Assembly: GCA_002699145.1 (NCBI GenBank)
Contig: PABK01000041.1
Location: forward strand, 62,001-126,000
Length of the DNA stretch: 64,000 nt
Source: Halioglobus sp.
GTDB lineage: Bacteria; Pseudomonadota; Gammaproteobacteria; Pseudomonadales; Halieaceae
Direction of reading: 5' to 3'
Below the pieces are notes generated by a model. That model made no database searches, was not told the origin of the DNA, and saw only the letters and a program-made list of their open reading frames with translations. Shown here piece after piece: positions 56,226 to 64,000 of the stretch. Made by a program: the position numbers and the translations under genes. The first letter of the stretch is position 1; each line of letters opens with the position of its first letter.

Positions 56226-56627
56226 TTACTGGCGGTGAGCCTGCCACCATGCCTGCACCGCAACGGGATAGCTTGCAGCGGCCGCCTTGATGGCCTCGCT
56301 GGCGCTCCCGGGCAAATTACCTGACCCGGTGGCGCCCATTGGCGCGGCGTCGCCCACCGGGTCGACCCACTCCATATCGAGCGTTTTTATCATCGAGGCG
56401 AAGTCGAAACCCTCGTGGTAATCGCTGACCTGATGCTGCAGGAAGGCGTGCCAGTCGGTGAAACTCAGCAGGCAGTAGTAGAAATTCGGCCGGGCGCCCC
56501 GGTAGTACTCGTAGCGTATGCAGTTTGGCTCTTCGGCATGCGTGCGGCGGTACATCTCCCTGGTGACCGCTTCAAATTCCGCTTCCATGCCCGGATTGAT
56601 TTCAATATGACAGAGCAGCGTGGCCAT
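56226..56627 (-). CDS. Antibiotic-biosynthesis-monooxygenase (ABM) domain protein
   Basis: 133 residues: ABM alpha-beta barrel half (ATLLCHIEINPGMEAEFEAVTREMYRRTHAEEPNCIRYEYYRG in part, FTDWHAFLQHQVSDYHEGF) followed by a C-terminal helix. Family members are cofactor-free monooxygenases, heme-degrading or quinone-forming enzymes, or isomerases. The ATG of MATLLCH was chosen. Lies directly downstream of a TetR-like operator. Confidence 0.85.
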   Translation of the reverse strand: MATLLCHIEINPGMEAEFEAVTREMYRRTHAEEPNCIRYEYYRGARPNFYYCLLSFTDWHAFLQHQVSDYHEGFDFASMIKTLDMEWVDPVGDAAPMGATGSGNLPGSASEAIKAAAASYPVAVQAWWQAHRQ

Positions 56628-56651
56628 GCATCTCGCCTTGCACAAGTGAAT

Positions 56652-56669
56652 ATGTTAACACGTTAACAT
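56652..56669. promoter_or_regulatory. TetR-type operator
   Basis: ATGTTAAC-AC-GTTAACAT is an 18-bp palindrome with perfect 8-bp arms, followed by a third half site GTTAATAT at 56673-56680. It lies between the divergent ABM/P450 operon and the TetR gene, where it could control both. Confidence 0.7.
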
Positions 56670-56772
56670 TACGTTAATATGCTATCAAACTGTTATTGCC
56701 TTCAGTGATCTGCAAGAATACAGGCCCTGCTTGCCCACCCCTGGAGAGCCCGGCCTGCAGCAGCCAAACACC

Positions 56773-57513
56773 ATGAAACTCGTTGAAGAACAAGCACTTG
56801 AACGTCGTGAGCGGATTCTGCAGAGCGTGCGCGACTGCATTGCCACCCAGGGGGTGCTGGAACTCACCATCCGCGACCTGGCGACGGCCTGCCGGGTGTC
56901 CGTGCCCACGCTGTACCGGGGCTTCGGCAGCAAGGAGCAACTGCTGGTGGAGGCGGTCAGTTCGTTTTTCAATTCGGACGTCCTGGGAGACAAGCTCGAC
57001 AACACCGGGCATACCGGGGCGTCGCGCCTGCTGGCCATCATCGACCTGTGCAGCCAGACCATCGAGGAGTTGCCCGAATACAACCAGCAGCTGTTCAGGC
57101 TGTTTATGAACTCCGACTACGGCGGCCGACTGGGTTGGGATATCACCGAATCCATCTGCCAGGCAGCCCGCCAGGCGCTGGACGAAATCAGGCAGGCAGG
57201 AGAACTGCGCGACGGCGTTGACCTTGATGTCCTGGCCGAACGCATCGCCGCACAGTGCGTCATCACCGTGCTGGAATTCTGCAACGGCGATATCGCTATC
57301 GATGGCTTTGCGCCAACGTTTGGCTACAGTGCGGCACTGCTGGCCTCGGCGGTGACAACAGGCAGGGCGCACAGCGCTTTTACCGAACGTGTACAACAGT
57401 CGCAGGCAGGGGCGCGCCGCCAGCACAACGCGCGCCTGAGCAGGACGCCGGGGCAGGTCGGCGCGGGGCCGGACGCTGCAGGTACAGCGAATCACTCTGC
57501 CACCGCTGGCTGA
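56773..57513 (+). CDS. TetR-family regulator
   Basis: 246 residues: N-terminal TetR helix-turn-helix (TIRDLATACRVSVPTLYRGFGSKEQLLVEAV) and a helical ligand domain with a disordered C-tail. I use the ATG at 56773; a TTG at 56731 is also open. Likely a repressor of the divergent P450/ABM operon and of itself through the palindrome at 56652. Confidence 0.88.
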   Translation: MKLVEEQALERRERILQSVRDCIATQGVLELTIRDLATACRVSVPTLYRGFGSKEQLLVEAVSSFFNSDVLGDKLDNTGHTGASRLLAIIDLCSQTIEELPEYNQQLFRLFMNSDYGGRLGWDITESICQAARQALDEIRQAGELRDGVDLDVLAERIAAQCVITVLEFCNGDIAIDGFAPTFGYSAALLASAVTTGRAHSAFTERVQQSQAGARRQHNARLSRTPGQVGAGPDAAGTANHSATAG

Positions 57514-57572
57514 ATACCGCGGCTCTCGCTTACCATGCGCCGTGTAAGCAAATACTCCGCAGGGATCACCAC

Positions 57573-58574
57573 GTGGCGCATGACTTGCCAATTTTCCAGA
57601 CGTACCCGGACCTGGCGCAGGCTTTCCCCCGTTTGCCGCTGGCGGACCTGCCCACGCCGGTAACGCATTACCCAGGAATCAGGAAGAACCTCTGGGTCAA
57701 GCACGATGACCTCAGCAATAGCCGGTACGGCGGCAACAAGGTTCGCAAGCTGGAGTTCATTCTTGCGCGCGTGCAGCAGGCGGGCAGATCCCACATCGTG
57801 ACCTTTGGGGCTACCGGTACCAACCATGGCCTGGCGACGGCATTGTTTTGCCGCGAGCTGGGTTTGCGCTGCACGGTGCTGCTGTTCGACCAGCAGGACA
57901 GTGAGGTGTGCGCGGAAAATTATCGCCGGCTGCAGACCTCGGGCGCCAGGCTGATCCACTGCGGCAGCCTGTTCCGCAGCGTCATGGCCTTTTACCTCTT
58001 CGAGCGTTTACGCAGCCCGGGCGCCTACTTCCTGTTTGCCGGCGGGTCGAACATCGAAGGCTGCTTCGCCTTTGTCAACGCGGCTTTCGAACTGAAACAG
58101 CAGTACGATAGTCGCCGACAGCCCTACCCCGACGTCATCTATTGCGCCGTCGGTTCGACCAGCACCTGCGCGGGCCTGACCCTCGGGGCATATCTGGCCG
58201 GCTTACCCAGCAGGGTTGTTGGTGTGCGCGTTGCCCCGAGCCACCTGGGCCCGATCCCCACCTGCGCGGCGAGCACCATTGCCACCCTGATGGCCAAGAC
58301 GCTGGCGGCGATGCGACGTCACCAACAGGAGCCGCAAGGCGAGCTGCCGCCCGTGCACCTGCTCAACCAGTACTTTGGCGCCGGCTACGGCGTGGCGACA
58401 GCGGAGGGCGATGCCGCGACTCGGGAATTCGCCACCAGTGGTATCCGGCTGGACCCAACCTATACCGCAAAGGCTGCGGCCGCGGCGCTGGCGCACTGTG
58501 ACGCACACGAGCAGGAGCGTGTACTTTACTGGCATACATTCAACTCGGCGCAGCCTGGGCCATTGCCTGCATGA
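57573..58574 (+). CDS. ACC deaminase / D-cysteine desulfhydrase family PLP enzyme
   Basis: 333 residues from a GTG with AGGGA upstream. PLP-binding Lys56 in GGNKVRKLEF, TGTNHGLA, and GAGYG. The family deaminates ACC or removes sulfide from D-cysteine. In this cluster it could also act on a cysteine conjugate formed after glutathione breakdown, but that is speculation. Confidence 0.88.
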   Translation: MAHDLPIFQTYPDLAQAFPRLPLADLPTPVTHYPGIRKNLWVKHDDLSNSRYGGNKVRKLEFILARVQQAGRSHIVTFGATGTNHGLATALFCRELGLRCTVLLFDQQDSEVCAENYRRLQTSGARLIHCGSLFRSVMAFYLFERLRSPGAYFLFAGGSNIEGCFAFVNAAFELKQQYDSRRQPYPDVIYCAVGSTSTCAGLTLGAYLAGLPSRVVGVRVAPSHLGPIPTCAASTIATLMAKTLAAMRRHQQEPQGELPPVHLLNQYFGAGYGVATAEGDAATREFATSGIRLDPTYTAKAAAAALAHCDAHEQERVLYWHTFNSAQPGPLPA

Positions 58575-58690
58575 CAGGCTGCCCGACTATTGCACCGGGA
58601 TAGGTTACACTCACCGGCCCGGATACTGACGGCAGGTCAACAGGCAATGCCGATCCGGACTGGATGAACTGATTACGAAGAGAGACACAC

Positions 58691-59035
58691 ATGGCCTATG
58701 AGTTAACCGGCAAGATCAAGCTGATCCAGGATCCCAAGACCTTCGACAGTGGTTTTACCAAGCGCGAGATGGTAGTCATCGTTGAGGACGGAAAATATCC
58801 ACAGGAGATCAACCTGGAATTCGTCCAGGACAAGGTGTCCCTGCTGGAGTCGCTACATGCGGGACAGGAAGTCACGGTTACTTTCGATATTCGCGGACGC
58901 GAATACAATGGCAGGTACTTCAACAACCTCCAGGGGTGGAAGGTGGAGGTCCTCGGTGACAACGCGGGGACCCCGGGCGAGGAAGCGCCTTTCCCCACGC
59001 CCTCCGATTTCGGCGAGGATGACATTCCGTTCTAG
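58691..59035 (+). CDS. DUF3127 OB-fold protein with SSB-like tail
   Basis: 114 residues: YELTGKIKLIQDPKTF, GFTKREMVVIVEDGKYPQEINLEFV, FDIRGREYNGRYFNNLQGWKVEVL (segments), a conserved OB-fold family. The C-terminus is acidic and ends DDIPF, like the protein-interaction tail of SSB. It may bind single-stranded nucleic acid and recruit SSB partners; this is inference. No neighbour of related function. Confidence 0.9.
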   Translation: MAYELTGKIKLIQDPKTFDSGFTKREMVVIVEDGKYPQEINLEFVQDKVSLLESLHAGQEVTVTFDIRGREYNGRYFNNLQGWKVEVLGDNAGTPGEEAPFPTPSDFGEDDIPF

Positions 59036-59091
59036 GCTGCCAGCGCACGCGGCAAGGTTGGTCGCGCGCCAATAGCCCCGGAGAAAGAAAG

Positions 59092-59111
59092 CAGGGCTGA
59101 CAGAAGCCCTG
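59092..59111 (-). terminator. Probable terminator of the ThuA/dehydrogenase gene
   Basis: CAGGGCT, loop, AGCCCTG hairpin; on the minus strand it is followed by CTTTCTTTCT. It lies 71 bp after the stop of the gene ending at 59183. Confidence 0.5.
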
Positions 59112-59182
59112 GGTATTCAGGTTCCGGCGTATTCACGACCCAGTATCCGCTTCACCCACTCCCCACGAAGCGAGTCCGCCTG

Positions 59183-61603
59183 CTAGCGCTGATGTCCTTG
59201 CTCCCCTTGTCGGCCAGCCTCACCCAGCGACAATATCCAGTCGACAACCGCGTTGATCTCGCTACTGGTAAGCTGTGGATGAGGCGGCATATGCGTATCG
59301 CCCCAGACACCCGCGCCACCTTCCAGGATCTTGCCGGCCAGGTAATCACTGTCCCGCGCGCTATAGCGCGCGGCCACCTGCCGGAAGCTGGGCCCGTTGA
59401 CCAGCGCTTGCTCATCATGACAACCGAGGCAGCCCGATGTATGCACCAGGCGCTGCCCCTCGGGCAGGCCCGCCTCGAGCTCGGGTTTTCCAATCAATGC
59501 CTCGTTATCGGCGTCGGTGCCCTGGGCGTGATAGCTGATACGGTTGAGGCTCGCATCCGGGTTCCGCTGCTTCCATTTGCGACCGTACTCCAGTACGTAC
59601 AGATTGCCATCGCTGGCGAACAGCATGTCCATGGGGTGAGAGAACTGGTGATCCGGCAGGAAGGGCTCGACCCTGCGCAGCCTCGCTCCCGTCCTGTCGA
59701 AATGCCCGACCGCTATCCAGTCGCGCGCCCATTCGTAAAGAAACAGGCCACCTTCAAAGTACGCGGGAAAGGTGTTTACCGACTCCGCGAAATTCTCCCG
59801 GTAGAACACTGGCCCCACCATCGGGTTCACGCCGCCGGCGCCGGGCCAGGGGAATTCGGGCTGCACGCCGTAGGAGTACCAGACGAAGGCCCCCCTGGAG
59901 GGAGGCAGTTGGACCAGTCCGTTACTGTTCGGCGAGTCGTTCCGCGGACGCTGCGGATCAAACGGAGCGCCGCTCTGGCTGCGCGCGAAATCGTAGTCCA
60001 CGTAGGGCTGGTTGTTGCCCACACTATAGGGCCAGCCCCAGAAACCCGCCTCGGTGGCCCGGTTGAATTCCCCCATACCCCGGGGGCCGCGCTCGGGGTC
60101 GGCTTTGCGCGCATCCGGCCCCAGGTCCGCCCAGATCAGGTCGCCGCTCGCGCTATCGAGCGTAAAGCGAAACGGGTTGCGACAGCCCATGATGTAGATT
60201 TCGGGCCGGGTCTGCGCGGTGCCCTGAGGGAAGAGATTGCCCTCGGGGATGGAGTAGCCGCCATCGTCCTGCACCGTGATGCGCAGAATCTTGCCGCGCA
60301 GATCCATGCTGTTGGCCGCTGAGCGCTGTGCATCCCAAAGGGCATGCCCCGGGCGCTCGTCTATGGGCGTAAACCCCTGCGACTTGAACGGGTGGGTGTT
60401 GTCACCGACCCCGATATAAAGCTGCCGATCCCTGCCAAACTCCAGGCTACCGCCGCTGTGGCAGCATTCACGATCGGTGGGTATTTCCAGCAGAATCTTC
60501 TCCGAATCGGCTACCAGCTTGCCAGCTTCGAGTGTAAACCGGGAGATACGCTGCAGCGACTGTTCAAGCGGCGCGGTATAGAACAGGTAGATCTAGTGAT
60601 TGTCGTCGAAATCCGGGTCCACCGCGAGCCCGAGCAGGCCGTCCTCGTGACCGTAGAAGACATCCAGTTTTCCCAGCACCCTGGTTTGCCCCAGCGCGAA
60701 GTCATGAAATTTGACCGATCCCCGGCGTTCAATGAAGATAATGCCCTCCCCGGGGATTTCATCGAGTTCCATGGGTTCGTCGAGGTTCTGGTCGAGTATC
60801 TCGCGCTTGAACCTGCTCTGTTCCGGCATCGCGTGCAGGGCAGATTCATCCCCCATTGCCCAGGCGAGGCCGCCCGCCAGGTGACTGAGAAACCCGGGGG
60901 CCTCGTAACTGCCCCGGGTGTGGCCCATCGCCGTGTAGAACACCCGGCCACCGTCATATACCCGGTACCAGGCGATGGGGTGATGCTCGCCGTTGGTGCC
61001 GCCGCTGTAGCTGGACTCGTCAATCTCGATAAGCACACTGGAGTCCGGGACTATATTCCGGAAGTTGTACCACTCATCGACCCGCCGCCACAGTGACGGC
61101 AATTCCCAGGTCGCCGGATGCCCTGCATCAACGACGCGTAGCAGGCCTTCCTGTGTCTTCGGATGGCTGTCGAAGCGGGCGCCAACCAGTTGGCCATACC
61201 AGTCCCAGTCGTATTCCGTATCCGCCGCAGCGTGGATACCGACAAAACCACCACCACCCTGGATATAGCGCTCGAATGCCTCTTGTTGAGTTGCGTCAAG
61301 AATATCGCCCGTGGTGTTGAGGAACACGACGGCAGCAAACTCAGCCAACTGCGCTTCGTTAAATACACCGGCGTCCTCACTCAGGACCACCCGATAGCCG
61401 GCGTCGCTGCCCAGCCGGCGCAAGGCATCCCGCCCGTCGGCAATCGACTTGTGGCGATAGCCCTCGGTCTTGCTGAAGACCAGTATGGCGGCCGATTCAT
61501 CACTCCAGCGCGGATCGGGCGTGCCGCAGGAACTGAACAGAATAAAGGTCGCGGCGCCGCCAAGGAGCAGGATCGCTGTCGCGATTACGGTCACTGGCTT
61601 CAT
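59183..61603 (-). pseudogene. ThuA / PQQ-like sugar dehydrogenase / cytochrome c lipoprotein fusion, broken by an amber codon
   Basis: A 807-codon frame with a TAG at codon 337 (60593-60595) in DDNH*IYLFYTAP, where relatives have Trp (TGG to TAG, one base). Segments in order: lipoprotein signal (Cys26), ThuA domain (~38-250), glucose/sorbosone-dehydrogenase-like beta propeller (~285-700) and a C-terminal cytochrome c (heme motif CLGCH, axial Met in HMPPHP). Such proteins oxidise sugars extracytoplasmically. Without read-through only the ThuA part and the start of the propeller are made; ATG at 60307 could restart the rest. Confidence 0.88.
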
Positions 61604-61939
61604 TCGGTAGCACTCTCGGATCACAAACAAGAAATTCACGTTCACCCGGCCGGTTACGCCAGCCCTGCACATCCACCACCCGCAAACCCGGCAACGGCTT
61701 CCTGTCGAATGGAGCACCCGGCATCCTAGCAAACGGCTCGCAGTGCTGTCCTGACCCCGAGGCAGGTTTTGCGCTGTCGCGCGGCCGGCATCGCGCTGTC
61801 TCCCTGGCCGTTGCCTGTGCCGGGCGCGGCCGCCACCTGGCCGCGGGAAGCCCGTGACTTGTTCGCACCGGCACGAAGCCCTAGACTGGCCTCCCGGTGC
61901 AGAATCCCGACCGACAGCGACAATAATCAGGGGAGTCCC
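61604..61939. other. Divergent intergenic region
   Basis: No gene is seen. TTGTTC, 17 bp, TAGACT (61859-61887) is a promoter-like pair reading right, about 50 bp before the gene at 61940. Confidence 0.45.
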
Positions 61940-62494
61940 ATGAAGCTCAACCCCAACAATACATGGCGCCTGGTCCAGGAGCGCATGGAGCGCGAAACCG
62001 ACGCCAGGATCCGGCGCAACCTGGAACTCGTGCTGCAACACATGAAAGCCGAGGCGCAGGGCGACATCGAGGGTGTCGTCGCAACGCTTTGCGACAGGCC
62101 GCGCTACCTCGCACACGACGCACCGCATGACGAGGGGCTGAATCCCTCGTGGAGCAAGGACGCGGTGCGGGCGTTCTACGACATGACGATTGTGCAGACG
62201 GGCGCCCATCAACTCGAACTGAATTGCGACCGGGTGATCGCCGACCACGAGGCGGTGATGACCGAGGGTGTAATGCGCATGGCCTACCCGGGCCACACAC
62301 TGGCCTCGTTTGGCATCGAGGTCGACGACCCGGACGCCTATTACCTGTACCAGACGCGGATGAGCGTCGTCTGGCCCATCGACCCGGAGTCCGGCATGTT
62401 GCTGGGCGAGGAGACCTACACCGGCACGGATGGATTCGAGGGGATCGCGCAGCGCAAGATCGGCGCCGGGGACATTGCGCCGCTGGCCATTTGA
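61940..62494 (+). CDS. SnoaL/NTF2-like protein
   Basis: 184 residues with the cone-shaped alpha+beta pattern of SnoaL-like proteins: NLELVLQHMKAEAQGDIEGVVATL, SKDAVRAFYDMTIVQTGAH. GGGAG 5 bases upstream of the ATG. Family members are small isomerases, cyclases or hydrolases; none can be assigned. Confidence 0.82.
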   Translation: MKLNPNNTWRLVQERMERETDARIRRNLELVLQHMKAEAQGDIEGVVATLCDRPRYLAHDAPHDEGLNPSWSKDAVRAFYDMTIVQTGAHQLELNCDRVIADHEAVMTEGVMRMAYPGHTLASFGIEVDDPDAYYLYQTRMSVVWPIDPESGMLLGEETYTGTDGFEGIAQRKIGAGDIAPLAI

Positions 62495-62508
62495 GCGCCC
62501 GGCCGCCT

Positions 62509-62940
62509 TCAGCCCGGGGTCAGACCGGCGACGTCGGCAAAGCTCAACTGCAGGGCTGCGCAGATCATGTTGAAATAGCTGGCCTCGGCGGTGGCGATCC
62601 GGTCATCTGAGCGCAACACCTCCACCAATGCCCGGACCAGTTCCAGGCGCTGCGGCCTGGGCAGTCTCGCGCCGACCCTGGCCACGTATTTTTCCAGCGG
62701 CGCGGATTCGTACAGCGCCGATCTTGCGGCGACGCGCACATCGGCGCTAGTGAGGTCTTCGCCGATATAGTCGCGCAAGACTTTTTGCACGGTTTCTACC
62801 TCGGCGTGATGCGTGAAGGCATCCACGTCCGTCGCCCGCGCCAGCACCATGAGCAACAGCTCGCGGTAGGCATCGGGACCAGGCTCGACGCGATCCCGGG
62901 CAAAGAGTTGTCGCACATTCAGCAGGTCAGACAGGGCCAT
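62509..62940 (-). CDS. TerB-family protein
   Basis: 143 residues, all-helical, with the acidic metal-binding-like segments of TerB-like proteins (LMVLARATDVDAFTHHAE, EVLRSDDRIATAEASYF). TerB relatives act at the membrane in stress responses. Tandem with the DUF1826 gene 3 bp upstream. Confidence 0.85.
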   Translation of the reverse strand: MALSDLLNVRQLFARDRVEPGPDAYRELLLMVLARATDVDAFTHHAEVETVQKVLRDYIGEDLTSADVRVAARSALYESAPLEKYVARVGARLPRPQRLELVRALVEVLRSDDRIATAEASYFNMICAALQLSFADVAGLTPG

Positions 62941-62943
62941 AAT

Positions 62944-63444
62944 TCAGCAATCCATACAAAACAGGACGCGGACCTGGCCGGACCCCGCTATCGGCGGGGA
63001 GCGGTGCACCAGGCCCTGCCCGTTGTTACCGGGGTCACCTTGCATAAGACCCACCCAGAACGGCTCGAACTGCGACGGCTCGCCGTGGCGCAGCACCGCG
63101 TCGTTGGGCGCGCACTGCGCCAGCGCCGTGCGGTTCACCTGCGCATCGGCAAGCCACTGGGTACCCGGGCCCTGGTAGGTGCAGATCAGTCGCAGGCGCC
63201 TGCGATCCACATGGAGGCGCCGGCAGTCATCCGCATCGGTGGTGGCCAGGCGAAACTGCGCCTCGCGCGCATGACTGATAGTGAAAAAGTGCCTGGGCAG
63301 GCTGCACATATCCGCCTGCCAGTACCTGAACGCTTCGGGGTCGAGGTCCTGCCGGCACAGCAGCGCGCGCAGGTCAGCGTCAAACGTCTCCGGCGCGGTG
63401 GAACAACGCACGTCCGCCAGGTCGGCCGCGCCGAGCCGTGACAC
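62944..63444 (-). CDS. DUF1826 protein
   Basis: 166 residues with family features: CRRLHVDRRRLRLICTYQGPGTQWL and GQGLVHRSPP. DUF1826 genes often accompany COG0523 (CobW-like) metallochaperones in zinc-limitation sets, but no such gene is visible here. The His/Asp pattern (HVD...HRSP) suggests a metal-dependent dioxygenase-like fold; this is inference. Confidence 0.87.
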   Translation of the reverse strand: MSRLGAADLADVRCSTAPETFDADLRALLCRQDLDPEAFRYWQADMCSLPRHFFTISHAREAQFRLATTDADDCRRLHVDRRRLRLICTYQGPGTQWLADAQVNRTALAQCAPNDAVLRHGEPSQFEPFWVGLMQGDPGNNGQGLVHRSPPIAGSGQVRVLFCMDC

Positions 63445-63802
63445 TTCCCGGGCAACGCGCTGTCACGATTCTTTACACTCCTCCTGGATTACCCGGTTCG
63501 ACTCCACGTAAGTTGTTGATTCGGCAAGCATGGTATGAACATTGCTTTCTTAATGGTCATCCAACCTGGCAGCCACTCGGTGGCCCGCCTGCAGGCCGTA
63601 CCCACAGCACTGCCAGTGAGCATGCGCGGGCCGGAAATACTCGTAGTCGCCCGCCGCATCTCCCGGCGCTCGCCATGGGACGGACAACATCGGCGCGACA
63701 GGCGAGTTCCCCGCAGCGGCGACCACCCTGACCAGGCCAGATGACGACGGGGAACCGATGTGTTCTCTTTTATCCGCCCTCAAGGACAGACGGGACACGA
63801 CT
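63445..63802. other. Intergenic region without recognised features
   Basis: 358 bp. No gene, hairpin terminator or riboswitch that I can recognise. Short frames inside it have no support. Confidence 0.4.
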
Positions 63803-64000
63803 ATGACTGGTTTCCTCACCGCACCCGGCAAGCAAGGCGTTTGCGCGGCATTGCTCACGCTGCTGTTACTCCCGATCCCGGCGACCGCCGATTCGGAACT
63901 GCCCACCGGTGTCGATCCCCGGCCATCAGGGCCCGACCTCGAGCAGTTGATCGCCGTGCTGAGAACCGCGCCTGAAAACGGCTGGGTACGCGTCAACAGC
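63803..64000 (+). CDS. Secreted protein, 3' end outside window
   Basis: Open to the right edge. ATG followed by a signal peptide (VCAALLTLLLLPIPATA, cleavage before DSELP) and LEQLIAVLRTAPENGWVRVN. 66 residues visible, too few to assign a function. Confidence 0.6.
   Translation, partial: MTGFLTAPGKQGVCAALLTLLLLPIPATADSELPTGVDPRPSGPDLEQLIAVLRTAPENGWVRVNS

Noticed and set aside
43883-60595. Amber codon reassignment in this genome
   Set aside because: TAG ends several normal genes (sodB, the PLDc_N gene, lysR), so it is a regular stop.
63535-63744. 69-codon frame near the right end
   Set aside because: No ribosome binding site, no family resemblance and Arg-rich noise composition.
63560-63790. 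Riboswitch before the secreted-protein gene
   Set aside because: Some GC-rich pairing is possible but no known aptamer core could be recognised.

Overview
The window is GC-rich (my impression, roughly 65%), densely packed proteobacterial chromosome. Two large TonB-dependent receptors, a Cry-DASH-type photolyase, a urease plus urea ABC transporter locus, cytochrome P450s and CoA-linked catabolic genes fit a marine gammaproteobacterium. My best guess is the OM60/NOR5 group (Halieaceae), inferred from gene content only. TAG is used as an ordinary stop codon (sodB, DUF502 gene, lysR).

Bases 1-17,000 are a nitrogen-acquisition superlocus. On the minus strand a porin, urtA, urtBCDE, a 56-residue membrane protein and ureDABCEFG follow one another, often with 4-bp stop/start overlaps. 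A rho-independent terminator after urtA probably makes the binding protein more abundant than the membrane parts. One flank carries a hybrid histidine kinase whose N-terminus is the end of an NCS1-type permease, with its LuxR-type response regulator. The other flank carries a sigma54-activator response regulator. Bases 17,000-25,300 hold a textbook sigma54 promoter in front of an unknown 126-residue protein, Fe superoxide dismutase, and an envelope/osmotic set (MscS channel, small membrane protein, lipoprotein, DUF502, TrkH plus a mini-TrkA). An encapsulated-ferritin-type protein with no encapsulin gene and an MFS transporter follow. Bases 25,500-42,700 are mixed: a GST plus flavin-barrel pair behind an apparently repressed promoter, a HAD-acyltransferase fusion, two TonB receptors, flavoenzymes, photolyase, a beta-CASP nuclease, a histone H1-like protein and a serine hydrolase.

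Bases 42,812-48,700 are a lower-GC island beside a CAT-anticodon tRNA gene. It contains an IS256-family element killed by an amber codon, an IS3/ISL3 chimeric fragment, an integrase-type element bounded by 19-bp inverted repeats, a possible PD-(D/E)xK nuclease, a YchJ-like protein and a DUF21 membrane protein.

Bases 48,800-57,500 are the most interesting part. A CYP153-like P450 and its ferredoxin face a convergent set of a DsbA/kappa-GST-like isomerase, an SDR, a family III CoA-transferase and a GST. A LysR regulator, a second P450, an ABM-type monooxygenase and a divergent TetR gene with a perfect operator complete it. GST + SDR + family III CoA-transferase is the enzyme logic of glutathione-dependent epoxide catabolism known from isoprene degradation; here P450s may replace the di-iron monooxygenase. 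The right end has a PLP enzyme, a DUF3127 OB-fold protein, a ThuA/PQQ-like-dehydrogenase/cytochrome c fusion broken by an amber codon, and small genes.
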